This document shows, in pieces, positions 1 through 9,186 of a DNA stretch of 64,000 nucleotides. The notes under the pieces were generated by a model, which was given only the letters and a program-made list of their open reading frames with translations, was not told the DNA's origin and searched no databases. The translations under genes were made by a program, and so were the position numbers. Within the stretch, counting starts at the first letter, position 1. Every line of letters begins with the position of its first letter. Origin of the DNA: Senegalimassilia sp003474385 (GTDB taxonomy: Bacteria; Actinomycetota; Coriobacteriia; Coriobacteriales; Eggerthellaceae); NCBI RefSeq assembly GCF_003474385.1, contig NZ_QUCY01000002.1, forward strand, positions 1 to 64,000. The letters are read 5' to 3'.

Positions 1-8
1 TTCGCCAT
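1..8 (-). CDS. 5' end of a gene running off the left edge (start codon only)
   Basis: A minus-strand ATG lies at 8-6, followed by GCG and the window edge. Immediately upstream is a strong ribosome binding site (AAAGGAGA, about 5 nt from the ATG, at roughly 14-21). Only two codons are visible, so nothing can be said about the product. The long A+T-rich upstream stretch (about 60-540) would be its promoter region. Confidence 0.5.
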
Positions 9-961
9 GACTGTCTCCTTTCTTTGAAGGTGCTTCCTACACCTTCAACGATGCACACTACCTATTGTGTACTCTTTGGCTCAACCGGCCTTTTGATTTG
101 AAATTCACTAAGAGGGAAAAATCACTTGGCAACCCTGTAAGTTCGTTTCATTTCGTGTTCCGGTTTTGCCGACGAGATATTTATAACACCAGAGTTGTGC
201 GCCTGCAATAGGTCATTTACACGTATTTTCAGGCACTTTGCACAAGTTCATTGTTCAGCTGCACAAAAATCTGTAACACAGTCGAAATAATCGTTTATGC
301 ATTTTTCATCCGATTATTGGATATTTTCCTTGAATGAACCGATTCGCACGAATGATTATCGGTACGAATCGGATATGCATGCATTTATATGGTCAAGTCT
401 ATGGTTCATCAGATGGCTCATATTTGCACAACCAATGGGAAAAGCGTCCTCCGATAATCTTGGTCTATCGGTTTTCGGTTATTGCATCGACGTAGCAATC
501 CTCTTCCGAATGCCGTGAGCGGCTTCCTTTAAGCACTTAACGGCTTTTAGCTCCCGATATGAGGCCTTGCCGCTTGAGCACTCGCTTAAGCGGCAAGGCC
601 TGCCGTTGTTTGACCGTTTTCACACTTCTTGTGTCATGGTGTGGGCGTTTTTGCGACCGTTAAGAGGGCGTGCCACGGCATCGTTCGCCGCCCTGTTCGC
701 TTTCAGCCGGCTGGAGGTCCGTATGAGGCGGCACGATCATGTGATGCGCTCGCTCTTCGACCCGTAATCCGGCCAGTAGCCCATTCCGAGGACATTACCG
801 TCGTCATTGAAGGACATGCCGTCGTCATTCGACGCCAGAGCGCTTCCCGGGGCTGCGTTCTGGCCTGTTAGTCGCCTTTCAACGGAGGAGGGCGACGCAG
901 CCGGTGTTGATCTCGCCGGGCTTCGGCTCGCCGGTCTCGTGTTAGCCGCCTGGCAACGCAA
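9..961. other. long intergenic region with A+T-rich left half and inverted repeats
   Basis: No convincing gene is seen. Positions 60-540 are much richer in A+T than the rest of the window, as expected for a regulated promoter region of the minus-strand gene that starts at 8. It contains an 8-bp inverted repeat CCGATTCG/CGAATCGG (339-346 and 365-372) and several variants of CCGATTATTGG/CCGATAATC. A perfect 14-bp inverted repeat AGGCCTTGCCGCTT (562-575 and 588-601) forms a terminator-like hairpin of unclear polarity. The short open frames here have no ribosome binding sites or recognisable domains. Confidence 0.5.
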
Positions 962-995
962 GAGGGCGGCGCAGCTTGCGTGCTGCGCCGCCCTC
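962..995 (-). terminator. hairpin after hypD
   Basis: A perfect 14-bp stem (GAGGGCGGCGCAGC at 962-975, complement at 982-995) with a 6-nt loop lies 26 nt beyond the hypD stop. The T tract on the minus strand is weak, so it may be an inefficient terminator or a 3'-end stabiliser of the hyp operon mRNA. Confidence 0.6.
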
Positions 996-1021
996 CAATG
1001 TGGCGATATGCTTGATTTCGC

Positions 1022-2155
1022 TTAATAGTACCTGTAGTAAGCGGCGCAGCTGCCCTCGCTACTGACCATGCACGGGCCTACCGGATTCTCGGGCGTGCAC
1101 ACTTTGCGGAAGAGCGGGCACTCGCTGGGCTCCATGCGGGCGCGCAGGACGTCGCCGCAGCGGCAGCCCTTGGGGTTGATGGTGGGCTCGATTTCGGGTT
1201 GGAAGCGCTTCAGCGCATCGAATTGCGCGAACTCCTCGCGGATACGGTATCCACTGCCGGGGATATCGCCCAGACCGCGCCAGGTGGCGGTGCAGGTTTC
1301 GAAGACCTCGTCGATTGCGGCCAGCGCCACGGGATTGCCCTGCGGCATGACGCCGCGCGCGTAGGCGATCTCGATCTCCGCCCTCCCCTCGTGCAGCTGG
1401 CGCATGAGCATGGCGATGCCCTGGAGCACGTCGACGGGCTCGAAGCCCGTGACCACACCGGGGATGCCGTATTCCTTCGCCAGGAACTCGAAGGGCTTGG
1501 TGCCCGTGATGGTGCCCACGTGGCCCGGCAGGATGAGGGCGTCTAGTTTGAGGTCCGGGTCCTTCACCAGCGTTTCCAGGGCGCCGGGCATGTTCTTGTG
1601 CGCGGCGAAGACGCTGAAGTTCTTCAGGCCCATGGCCGCGGCGCGCTTGATGGCCATGGCCACCAGCGGCGTGGTGGTCTCGAAGCCCACGCCAACGAAC
1701 ACGATCTCCCGATCGGGGTCGGCCTTCGCCAAGGCCAACGCATCGAGGGGCGAATAGCAGATCTGCACGCTACGGCCTGCGGCCTGTTCCTTGAGCAGGC
1801 TCGACGTGCTGCCGGGCACGCGCGTCATGTCGCCGAACGTGGCTATGGTCACGTTCGGGATGCGCGCGAGGGCGATGACGGCGTCGATATCGCGGTTCGA
1901 CGCGACGCACACGGGGCAGCCCGGGCCCGACGAGAGGCACACGCTTTCGGGCATGAGGTTGCGGATGCCGTTGCGCGCGATGGCCACGGTGTGCGTGCCG
2001 CATACCTCCATGAGCGTGGCGCCGCCTTCCGGAGCGAGTTTGCCGATGGACTCGATGAGGCCACGGGCGAGCTTCGGGTCCTTGAACGCCGCCAGCTCGT
2101 TTTGCATGGTGCCGGCGTCTACCGTGCGGCTACGATGTATGTTCTGGGGTTGCAT
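1022..2155 (-). CDS. hypD: [NiFe] hydrogenase maturation protein HypD
   Basis: HypD is the iron-sulfur scaffold that works with HypC to assemble the Fe(CN)2CO group of [NiFe] hydrogenases in the cytoplasm. The 377-aa product has the family hallmarks in order: VCGTHT near residue 50 with its essential Cys, GPGCPVC near residue 80, and a C-terminal cysteine cluster (CRCGDVL...CPLF...C...C...C) that binds a [4Fe-4S] cluster. The start at 2155 has AAGGA about 8 nt upstream; the internal Met at 2107 has no ribosome binding site. It is the last gene of a hypF-hypC-hypD set read right to left, 90 nt after hypC. HypE, HypA, HypB and hydrogenase structural genes are not in the window. Confidence 0.97.
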   Translation of the reverse strand: MQPQNIHRSRTVDAGTMQNELAAFKDPKLARGLIESIGKLAPEGGATLMEVCGTHTVAIARNGIRNLMPESVCLSSGPGCPVCVASNRDIDAVIALARIPNVTIATFGDMTRVPGSTSSLLKEQAAGRSVQICYSPLDALALAKADPDREIVFVGVGFETTTPLVAMAIKRAAAMGLKNFSVFAAHKNMPGALETLVKDPDLKLDALILPGHVGTITGTKPFEFLAKEYGIPGVVTGFEPVDVLQGIAMLMRQLHEGRAEIEIAYARGVMPQGNPVALAAIDEVFETCTATWRGLGDIPGSGYRIREEFAQFDALKRFQPEIEPTINPKGCRCGDVLRARMEPSECPLFRKVCTPENPVGPCMVSSEGSCAAYYRYY

Positions 2156-2245
2156 GATGAGATTCCTTGGTACGAGGGGCGAAATGCGAAAAGCCGACCG
2201 CCTGCGCGCCGCAAGGCTGCAAGCGATCGGCCGGTTGGGCGTTGC

Positions 2246-2494
2246 CTAGGCCGTGGCGGCGGGCAGCTCATCGCCCGCCAGGTCGGGGAACTCCTTGATG
2301 AGGTCGATGGTCTCCTGCGCGTAATCGGGATCGACCACCTCGATGGCGAAGCCGGCGTGCACGAGCACGAAATCGCCGACGCCCGCCTGCGGTGTGAGGT
2401 CGATGGACACGCTGCGCGTGACGCCGAGGATGTCCACCGTGGCCATGCCGTCGCCGTCAAGCTGCGCGATCTTCGCGGGAATAGCTAGGCACAT
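2246..2494 (-). CDS. hypC: hydrogenase maturation chaperone HypC/HybG
   Basis: This small (82 aa) chaperone carries the Fe(CN)2CO precursor with HypD and delivers it to the hydrogenase large subunit. The diagnostic N-terminus MCLAIP is present, with the essential Cys at position 2, and the rest matches the OB-fold core (VSIDL, GDFVLVHAGFAIEVVD). The start is placed at 2494 because only there does the MCLAIP motif become N-terminal; a GGAAGGAAGAAGG stretch lies just upstream. An in-frame Met at 2515 would add seven residues in front of the catalytic Cys and is unlikely. It sits 73 nt after hypF and 90 nt before hypD, consistent with one transcript. Confidence 0.95.
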   Translation of the reverse strand: MCLAIPAKIAQLDGDGMATVDILGVTRSVSIDLTPQAGVGDFVLVHAGFAIEVVDPDYAQETIDLIKEFPDLAGDELPAATA

Positions 2495-2567
2495 TCGCTG
2501 CCTTCTTCCTTCCATGATGAGACGTTTTGGGGATGCGTTGCCGAACGCTTGAGCGCCTTCCGAGCCG

Positions 2568-5021
2568 CTACTTCCCCGTCGTCTCGTCCGTTTGTCTTGC
2601 TGCCCATGCTACCACAGCCTGTCCGTAGGAGATGCAGCCGTCGCTGGGGGGCAGATCGCGGTTGAGCGCCACGGTGAAGCCGTTGCCCTGAAGCGCCGGC
2701 ACAGCGTGCTCGAGCAGGTAGCGGTTGAGGAACACGCCGCCCGAGAGCGTCACCGTGGTGATGCCGTACAAGCTTTGCACCAGCTGAGCAGCCATAACGA
2801 TGGCGTTCACGAACGCATCGTGGAAGCGGCGCGCGATGGTCGCCGTGGGAACGCCGGAAGCGATGTCGTCAAGGAGCGCCTTGAACACCGGCGCCGCGTC
2901 GAACAGCAGGACCGACGTGTCGAGCGCGGTGCTGGTTTCGGTGGCCGTATTCTTCACGACATCTATATGGTAGGCGTCGGTGGCCGGCAGCCCCTCGGGG
3001 ACCGCGCCCATGGCCGCCTCGAGCTCGATGGCCGGCTGGCCATCGTAGGACGGCTGACGGCACACGCCGAGCAGCGCGCTTGCTGCGTCGAACAGGCGCC
3101 CGACCGAGGAGGTGTAGGGCGTGTTCAGGCTGCGCTCGATCATCTGGTCGCACACCTCCGCCTGATCGCCCAGCGCCAGCAGCGCATCGGCGGCGCCGGG
3201 ATGCTCCAGCAGGTCGAACTCGTACAGGACGCCGTAGGCCATGCGCAGCGGGTTGCGCACCGCCGCGGCGCCGCCGGGCATGGGCACATAGGCGAAATTG
3301 GCGAAACGCTCGTAGGCCTGCTGGTTGGCGAGCAGGACCTCGCCACCCCACACGCGGCCGTCGGCGCCATAGCCCGTGCCGTCGAACGCGATGCCGCACA
3401 CAGGGCCGAACAGCCCGTTCTCCCCCAGCACCGAGGCGATGTGCGCATGGTGGTGCTGCACCTCGGTCAAGGGCAGGTTGTTACGCTGTGCCTGCTCGCG
3501 AGCCCATTTGCTTGCAAGGTACTCGGGATGCGCATCGCAGGCGAGACGGCGCGGCGTTTCCTGGAACAGCTGACGATAACGCTCTTCGGCCTCGAGCCAA
3601 GCGTCGTAGGTTTCCGCATTCTCGACGTCGCCGATATGCTGCGAGACGAACGCGTCGGGGCGCTGGTCGTCGCCCGCGGCGGCACGCACCAGGGCGAACG
3701 TCGCCTTCTGCTCCGAGCCCGTGGCCAGCAGGGTTTCCTGCTTGGGCTGCGCCTCGGGGCAGTCGAGCGCGATGGGCAGCGGGGCGAAGCCGCGGGCGCG
3801 GCGGACGAACTGGATGGCCTGCTCGTCACCTACGCGCACCACGCGCAGCACCGAGTCGTCGTAGCGTGACAGGATGCGGCGGTTGTTGCCCAAGACGGCA
3901 TCGGCGATGCCGGCGAACTTGACCAGCGCCTGATCGTCGTCGGTGACGATGGGCTCGTTATGCAGGTTCCCCGAGGTCATGACCAGCATAGGCAACGCCG
4001 AATCGCCTTGCTGCGCACGCAGGGCCTCCGCGAAATCGTGGAGCAGCAGATGCTGGACGGGCGTGCAGGGCAGCATGACCCCCAGCTCGGGAAGGTTATC
4101 GGCCAGACCGCTGGCGAACTGCACCTCGGCCCGCTTGCGCAGCAGCACGATAGGGCGCTTGGTGGATTCCAGGGCACCCTGCTCCGCCTTGTCGACATGG
4201 CACACGCGGCGCGCGTCGGCCGCACCCGCCACCATGACGGCGAACGCCTTGCCCTGACGGCGCTTGCGCTGACGTAGCTTCGCCAACGCATCGGGGTTGG
4301 AGGCATCGCAGACCAAATGGAAGCCGCCAAGGCCCTTCACCGCCACGATGCCGCCGTCGAGCAGCAGCTTGACCGCTTCCGCGAAGATGGCGTCGGACGC
4401 TTCGCGGGTATCACCCCACTGCGGCTCCTGCTGGCCTTGTGCAAGGTTCACCCAGCTGATGTGCGGGCCGCAATCCCAGCAGGCATCGGGCTGCGCATGG
4501 AAGCGGCGATCGAGCGGGTCGGCGTATTCGGCGGCGCAACGCGGGCACATGGGGAAATCCTTCATGGACGTTGCGGGGCGGTCGTAGGGCAGCGACCCGA
4601 TGATGGTGAAGCGCGGGCCGCAGTTCGTGCAGTTGATGAACGGATAGCGGTAGCGACGGTCTGAGGGGTTGAACAGCTCATCAAGGCAGTCGTCGCAGGT
4701 GGCCAGATCGGGGGAAACCAGCGTGGTCTGCTGGGCGTCGTGATCGTCGGAGAAGCGGATGTCGAACGAACCGAACCCTTCCAGCGGCACCTCCTTGAGG
4801 TCGATCTCCTTGACTTTTGCGGCGGACGGGGGGTTCATGTGCAGCTCGGTGACGAACTTGTCCAGCAGGTTCGCCTCTCCCTCGGCGTGGATGAACACGC
4901 CTTCCACGGCGTTGAGCACCCAACCGTTAAGCTGGTATTTCTTCGCTAAACGATACACGAAGGGGCGAAAGCCCACCCCTTGCACGATGCCTTTTACCTG
5001 TATGTCGAGCGCTTCGATCAT
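2568..5021 (-). CDS. hypF: carbamoyltransferase HypF
   Basis: HypF uses carbamoyl phosphate and ATP to carbamoylate the C-terminal Cys of HypE, the source of the hydrogenase cyanide ligands. The 817-aa protein shows every domain: an N-terminal acylphosphatase domain (GIVQGVGFRPFVYR, about residues 12-25), two paired zinc-finger motifs (CDDC...CTNC and CPRC...CWDC, about 105-185), a YrdC-like domain (about 200-390), and a C-terminal Kae1-like domain with HHHAH and DGTGYG. The start at 5021 (MIEALD) is preferred over 5036 because AAAGGG lies 7 nt upstream. The partner HypE is missing here. An intrinsic terminator at 5071-5104 separates it from pgi. Confidence 0.97.
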   Translation of the reverse strand: MIEALDIQVKGIVQGVGFRPFVYRLAKKYQLNGWVLNAVEGVFIHAEGEANLLDKFVTELHMNPPSAAKVKEIDLKEVPLEGFGSFDIRFSDDHDAQQTTLVSPDLATCDDCLDELFNPSDRRYRYPFINCTNCGPRFTIIGSLPYDRPATSMKDFPMCPRCAAEYADPLDRRFHAQPDACWDCGPHISWVNLAQGQQEPQWGDTREASDAIFAEAVKLLLDGGIVAVKGLGGFHLVCDASNPDALAKLRQRKRRQGKAFAVMVAGAADARRVCHVDKAEQGALESTKRPIVLLRKRAEVQFASGLADNLPELGVMLPCTPVQHLLLHDFAEALRAQQGDSALPMLVMTSGNLHNEPIVTDDDQALVKFAGIADAVLGNNRRILSRYDDSVLRVVRVGDEQAIQFVRRARGFAPLPIALDCPEAQPKQETLLATGSEQKATFALVRAAAGDDQRPDAFVSQHIGDVENAETYDAWLEAEERYRQLFQETPRRLACDAHPEYLASKWAREQAQRNNLPLTEVQHHHAHIASVLGENGLFGPVCGIAFDGTGYGADGRVWGGEVLLANQQAYERFANFAYVPMPGGAAAVRNPLRMAYGVLYEFDLLEHPGAADALLALGDQAEVCDQMIERSLNTPYTSSVGRLFDAASALLGVCRQPSYDGQPAIELEAAMGAVPEGLPATDAYHIDVVKNTATETSTALDTSVLLFDAAPVFKALLDDIASGVPTATIARRFHDAFVNAIVMAAQLVQSLYGITTVTLSGGVFLNRYLLEHAVPALQGNGFTVALNRDLPPSDGCISYGQAVVAWAARQTDETTGK

Positions 5022-5070
5022 ACGACGCCCTTTCATTTAAGGTTTACGTTGTTTTCCGCCGGCTGATTCC

Positions 5071-5104
5071 AAAAAACGCGCGTCGGCGAGATTGGCGACG
5101 CGCG
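5071..5104 (-). terminator. intrinsic terminator of pgi
   Basis: A 9-bp perfect stem (CGCGCGTCG at 5077-5085, complement at 5096-5104) is followed on the minus strand by TTTTTT (5071-5076). It lies just beyond the pgi stop and upstream of hypF, separating the two transcripts. Confidence 0.85.
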
Positions 5105-5133
5105 GTGGGTTTCAGCCATTGAGCCGAGGGGCG

Positions 5134-6846
5134 TTACGCCTGCTGCAGCTCTTCCAAGATGTCGCACACCACTTCCGCCAGCGCGCGCAAGGTGACGCCC
5201 GAATTATCGGGCAGGTGCAGGTGCACGCAGCGGCGACCGCGGCTTGCGAGCGTGACCAGATCGCCCGAGGCCTGCGCCTTCGCCAAGGAGCCCAGGCTTT
5301 CGGCCTCTTCCTTCAGCGGGATGTCCTTCAGCTCGTCCGCCGACAGGATGAGGAACACGCCGCAGTTCGGGCCGCCCTTTTGCAGCTGGCCCGTGGAATG
5401 CAGGTAGCGCGGGCCGACTTCCAAGCACGACACCACGCGGCGCTTCTCGGCCACGCCGTGGCGGATGGTCTCGAGCGCCTCGCGGCGGCCTTCGCCCGTG
5501 AACGGGAGGAAGGCGTTGAGCGCGAAGAAATCGCCGGGTTGGATGCTGGCGAGCAGAGCACGCAGCGATGCGCGCACGTCGGTGCAGTCCTTGAAGCACG
5601 GAGCTTGGCGCACCTCCACCTGGCCCATGTGCACGTCGTCGACGAAGTCCTGCACGTAGTCCGGCTCGGGCTGGCCGTCGCGCAGGATGTCGAGCACCGC
5701 GGCCTTGGCCGACGCCACGTCGGGCTGGTCGAACGGGCACACCTTCATGAGGTAGCCGCACATGGCGATGGCGTACTCCCACATGATGAAATGCTCGGGC
5801 AACTCGTACACGGACTCGATCTTGAACGCCGCGCGCGGGATGGTGGGGTCGATGTAGGACAGGCTCATCTCGAAGTTGTGGCGCTCGTCCCACAGGTCGT
5901 TCTTCGTTTGGTACATGATGACGCTGCGATCGCCCGGGTCCTTCTTGAGCAGCAGCGTGTCGATCTCGATGTTGGGAAGGATGCCCTGGCCGTTCTTGCC
6001 GACGCTCTCGGCGACCAGCTGCTCGATCCACAAGCCGAGCACGCGGCCGCGCTTCTGCGTGAGGAAGCTGAACTTGTTGCGGCCCTGCACGTAGTTGTCG
6101 TACAGGAAGGCAGCCAGGCCGATGGCCGGGTTGTCGATGGCGTCCTCGCTGCAGGCGCGCTCCGCCTTGTTGGCGTGCTGCATGAACTCCTGCAGGTTGA
6201 TGCCCACGAGCGCGGCGGGCAGCAGGCCGAACACGGACATGGCGCTGAAGCGGCCGCCCACAGTGGGCTCGCCGGAGAACACCGCGGCCCAGCCCTCCTC
6301 GCGAGCCTGCTGCTCGAGCTTGGAGCCGGGATCGGTGATGGCCACCAGATGCTGCACCATTTCCTCGTCCGAGATCTGGTCGGCCAACGCATCGCGCACG
6401 GCACGCAGCGCCAGGCGCGGCTCGATGGTGCCGCCCGATTTGGAGGACACGATGAACAGCGTGGTGCGGGGATCGATCTCCGACAGGATGCCGCGCACGC
6501 GGACCGGGGAATCGGAATCGAGCGTGCGGAAGCGCACCAGGGATGAGTCCGGCTTGTGGTACTTGGTTATGGTCATGGGCGCCTGGGTGGAGCCGCCTTG
6601 GCCGATGAGCACCACGGACTTCAAACCCTGGGCGATGATGGAATCAGCGAATGCCTGAATCTCGTGCAGCGGGTACGGCGGATTCGTTGCGAGGTCCGTC
6701 CACCCCATGTAATTCTGTGCGCATTCCTGCGCTTCGTCGGAAAAGCCGTAAAGCGTTGCATCCTTCGCATGAAGGCGGCTGGCAACGCATTCCTTCACCA
6801 AGGTTTTGGCGGAGGGGTAGAGCTTTTCCATATCTCCAGACAGCAT
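5134..6846 (-). CDS. pgi: glucose-6-phosphate isomerase
   Basis: It interconverts glucose-6-phosphate and fructose-6-phosphate in glycolysis and gluconeogenesis. The 570-aa protein has the phosphosugar-binding SIS motif FIVSSKSGGTIEP (around residue 138) and the family block GGRFSAMSVFGLLPAA (around 195). The sequence resembles the branch found in actinobacterial stand-alone Pgi and in transaldolase-Pgi fusions, but no transaldolase domain is attached. The ATG at 6846 is chosen because AGAAAGAAGG ends 5 nt upstream; a GTG two codons earlier (6852) overlaps that site. It is monocistronic, with its own terminator at 5071-5104. Confidence 0.95.
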   Translation of the reverse strand: MLSGDMEKLYPSAKTLVKECVASRLHAKDATLYGFSDEAQECAQNYMGWTDLATNPPYPLHEIQAFADSIIAQGLKSVVLIGQGGSTQAPMTITKYHKPDSSLVRFRTLDSDSPVRVRGILSEIDPRTTLFIVSSKSGGTIEPRLALRAVRDALADQISDEEMVQHLVAITDPGSKLEQQAREEGWAAVFSGEPTVGGRFSAMSVFGLLPAALVGINLQEFMQHANKAERACSEDAIDNPAIGLAAFLYDNYVQGRNKFSFLTQKRGRVLGLWIEQLVAESVGKNGQGILPNIEIDTLLLKKDPGDRSVIMYQTKNDLWDERHNFEMSLSYIDPTIPRAAFKIESVYELPEHFIMWEYAIAMCGYLMKVCPFDQPDVASAKAAVLDILRDGQPEPDYVQDFVDDVHMGQVEVRQAPCFKDCTDVRASLRALLASIQPGDFFALNAFLPFTGEGRREALETIRHGVAEKRRVVSCLEVGPRYLHSTGQLQKGGPNCGVFLILSADELKDIPLKEEAESLGSLAKAQASGDLVTLASRGRRCVHLHLPDNSGVTLRALAEVVCDILEELQQA

Positions 6847-7103
6847 GAGCACCTTCTTTCTGCGTAAGTATTCAGCATTCTAGCAAACCATGGCAGATGG
6901 TACCCCGTTTAGGCGCCTCCGTGTGATGGAGTTGTGAACAGGGAAGCGGAACGGTCAGCGTTTAGAGCGGAAAGCGCGTGCTTTATGCGGTTGGAGGGGG
7001 ACGGGCAGGTGCAGGCGCGAGGAAGCGCCGGCTTGCCGGCGGCGATGAGTCGGGTGGATGCGGAAAGCGGGCGCCGCAAAGGACGCACGGGGGCGCAAAG
7101 CGG

Positions 7104-7140
7104 CGCGACCCGCCCGCGTGTTGCCGGCGGGCGGGTCGCG
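7104..7140 (-). terminator. G+C-rich hairpin after ldh
   Basis: A perfect 13-bp stem (7104-7116 with 7128-7140) lies 25 nt beyond the ldh stop. No clear T tract follows, so termination may be inefficient. Confidence 0.55.
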
Positions 7141-7165
7141 GGCGGCGCCGAACGGGCTCGGGGCG

Positions 7166-8119
7166 CTACAGGTCCAGCTTGTCGATGACCGATCGCAGCG
7201 TGGCGGCCGAGGCCTTGAGCTGCTCGGTTTCCGTCTCGTTGATCTTGATGGGCACCTGGTACTCGATGCCGCTGGCGCCGACGACCGCGGGCATGGACAA
7301 CACGATGTCGTGCAGGCCGTACTCGCCGTCGATGTAGTTGGACACGGGAAGAATAGGCTTCTCATCTCGGGTGATGGCCTCGCAGATGCGTTTGACCGTC
7401 ATGGCGATGCCGTAATAGGTGGCGCGCTTCTTCTTGATGATCTCGTAGGCCGCGTTCTTCACTTCCTCGGCGATGCGGTCCATGTTGCGCTCATGGTCGG
7501 TGTGGCCGCGCAGCTCGCAGAAGTCGTTGAGCGGGATGCCGGAGACGTTCGCCAAGCTCCATGCGGCGATCTCACTGTCGCCGTGCTCGCCGATGATGCG
7601 GGCGTGCACGTTGCGCGGATCGACGCCCAGGTGCTCGCCCAGGGCGTACTTGAAGCGCGCGGTGTCGAGCGTGGTGCCGCTGCCGAGCACGCGGTTGGCG
7701 GGCATGCCGGAGAGCTTAAGGGCGACGTAGGTCAGGATGTCCACAGGGTTCGAGACCACCAGCAGAATGCCCTGGTAATCGCGCTCGGCGATCTGCGGGA
7801 TGATGGACTTGAAGATGGCGACGTTCTTGTTCACCAGGTCGAGGCGCGTCTCGCCGGGCGCCTGGTTCGCCCCGGCCGTGATGACGGTGATGGCCGCGTC
7901 ATCGATGTCGGAGTAGTCACCCGCGTAGATGTTCATGGGGCTGCCGAACGCCATGCCGTGCGCAATGTCGAGGGCCTCGCCCTCGGCGCGGTCGTGATCG
8001 ACGTCGATGAGCACCATCTCGGAGAACAGGCCCGACTGCATGAGGGCGAAGGCGCTGGCCGAGCCCACGAACCCGCAGCCGACGATGGCCACCTTGCGAG
8101 AATTGATGATTGCTGCCAT
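7166..8119 (-). CDS. ldh: L-lactate dehydrogenase
   Basis: NAD-dependent reduction of pyruvate to L-lactate, regenerating NAD+ in fermentation. The 317-aa product begins with the Rossmann nucleotide-binding motif VGCGFVGSASA. It carries ANQAPGETRLDL, in which the Gln and the Arg are the substrate-selecting and catalytic-loop residues of lactate rather than malate dehydrogenases. The catalytic His motif is IGEHGDSE. The start at 8119 has AGGAGCAAC directly upstream; the frame stays open further upstream but that extension has no similarity to the family. It is divergent from the TraX-like gene across about 115 nt. Confidence 0.95.
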   Translation of the reverse strand: MAAIINSRKVAIVGCGFVGSASAFALMQSGLFSEMVLIDVDHDRAEGEALDIAHGMAFGSPMNIYAGDYSDIDDAAITVITAGANQAPGETRLDLVNKNVAIFKSIIPQIAERDYQGILLVVSNPVDILTYVALKLSGMPANRVLGSGTTLDTARFKYALGEHLGVDPRNVHARIIGEHGDSEIAAWSLANVSGIPLNDFCELRGHTDHERNMDRIAEEVKNAAYEIIKKKRATYYGIAMTVKRICEAITRDEKPILPVSNYIDGEYGLHDIVLSMPAVVGASGIEYQVPIKINETETEQLKASAATLRSVIDKLDL

Positions 8120-8222
8120 GGTTGCTCCTATCCTTTGCGGGAGGGCCGCAAGCGTAGGTTTCGCGGGGCACGCCCCGCGAGGGATGCATGCCGGAGGCAA
8201 AACGCCGAGCCGGCACGTAGGG

Positions 8223-8228
8223 TATACT
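8223..8228 (+). promoter_or_regulatory. -10 box, probable leaderless start for the traX-like gene
   Basis: TATACT ends 6 nt before the ATG at 8235, which places the predicted transcription start at or next to the start codon. There is no Shine-Dalgarno sequence, so translation is probably leaderless. No good -35 box is seen. Confidence 0.55.
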
Positions 8229-8234
8229 GTGCGC

Positions 8235-8999
8235 ATGATACAACAAGCTGGAACATCCGCCGCGGCAAAGCCGCGTCCCCAACGCGGTTTCACCGCGTTT
8301 CCCCTGAAAGTGCTGGCCATCGCCGGCATGACGTGCAACCACGCCTGCTACATCTGCTGGGACTATCTGCCGCCCGGGATTCTGTGCGCGCTGTTCGCGC
8401 TTGGCGGCCTGACGTTCCCCATCATGGCGTTTCTGCTGGTGGAAGGGTATCGCCATACGTCGAGCGTGCGGCGTTACGGCCGGCGGCTGCTGACATTCGC
8501 CCTGGTGGCCCAGGTTCCCTACGGGCTGTTCCTGGCGCATGAGATGAACGTGCTGTTCACGCTGTTCGTGTGCCTGTGCCTGCTGTACGCGTACGACCAT
8601 ATGCGGCGACGCGGGCTGTTTTGGCTGACGTTCGCGCTGATGACCGCCCTGACGGCGTTTTGCGATTGGGGCATCCTGGCACCCTGCATGGTGCTCACGC
8701 TCCATGTGGTGAAGGACCGCAGGCAACGTGTGGCGTACTCGGCGCTGCTGCCCATTGCCACCGGAGGGCTGCCGGCGCTTATGCAGCTCATGGAGCTTCC
8801 CACGCTGCAGAACCTGGCGTTCGCGTTATATCCGCTGGTAGGCTGCAGCGCCACCATTCCCCTGCTGTGGGCGTACAACGGCGGGCGCGGCAGGTCCATG
8901 AAATGGTTCTTCTATGCGTACTACCCCGCGCATATCGCCGTGCTGGGATTGGCGAAGGGGCTGCTTCTGGGCGACTGGAACATCGCCGTGACCGGATAG
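8235..8999 (+). CDS. TraX-family integral membrane protein
   Basis: The 254-aa protein is mostly hydrophobic with about seven or eight membrane segments. It shows the family features: FPLKVLAIAGMTCNHACY at the N-terminus, GGLTFPIMAFLLVEGYRHT, and FYAYYPAHIAVL near the C-terminus. TraX was named for acetylating F-pilin, but chromosomal relatives in Gram-positives are probably membrane-embedded acyltransferases or transporters of unknown substrate. The start follows TATACT by 6 nt with no ribosome binding site. It stands alone, with a bidirectional hairpin at 9121-9152 downstream. Confidence 0.85.
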   Translation: MIQQAGTSAAAKPRPQRGFTAFPLKVLAIAGMTCNHACYICWDYLPPGILCALFALGGLTFPIMAFLLVEGYRHTSSVRRYGRRLLTFALVAQVPYGLFLAHEMNVLFTLFVCLCLLYAYDHMRRRGLFWLTFALMTALTAFCDWGILAPCMVLTLHVVKDRRQRVAYSALLPIATGGLPALMQLMELPTLQNLAFALYPLVGCSATIPLLWAYNGGRGRSMKWFFYAYYPAHIAVLGLAKGLLLGDWNIAVTG

Positions 9000-9013
9000 G
9001 ATGCTTGGAGCTG

Positions 9014-9085
9014 CGCGAGGATCGACGCACGTCGGGTAGCGCGCCGCGATCGCACGAAGACCGATGCACGTCGGGTAGCATGCGC
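9014..9085. repeat. imperfect direct repeat (two copies)
   Basis: GATCGACGCACGTCGGGTAG and a variant (GACCGATGCACGTCGGGTAG) occur about 40 nt apart in the intergenic region after the traX-like gene. They share a core CACGTCGGGTAGC. Function is unknown. Confidence 0.5.
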
Positions 9086-9120
9086 GGAACCGCAAAAGCC
9101 GGCGAGGATCGGGAAGACAA

Positions 9121-9152
9121 CGAGGGCCGCTGCACGATTGCAGCGGCCCTCG
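9121..9152. terminator. bidirectional hairpin between converging genes
   Basis: A perfect 14-bp stem (CGAGGGCCGCTGCA at 9121-9134, complement at 9139-9152) with a CGAT loop separates the converging traX-like and LCP genes. Either strand could use it. Confidence 0.7.
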
Positions 9153-9186
9153 CCGTTTCGCCAGCATCCGAGAACGGACGCGACGC

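Noticed and set aside
297..518. A 73-codon frame in the A+T-rich left intergenic region.
   Set aside because: No ribosome binding site and no similarity; A+T-rich regulatory DNA explains it better.
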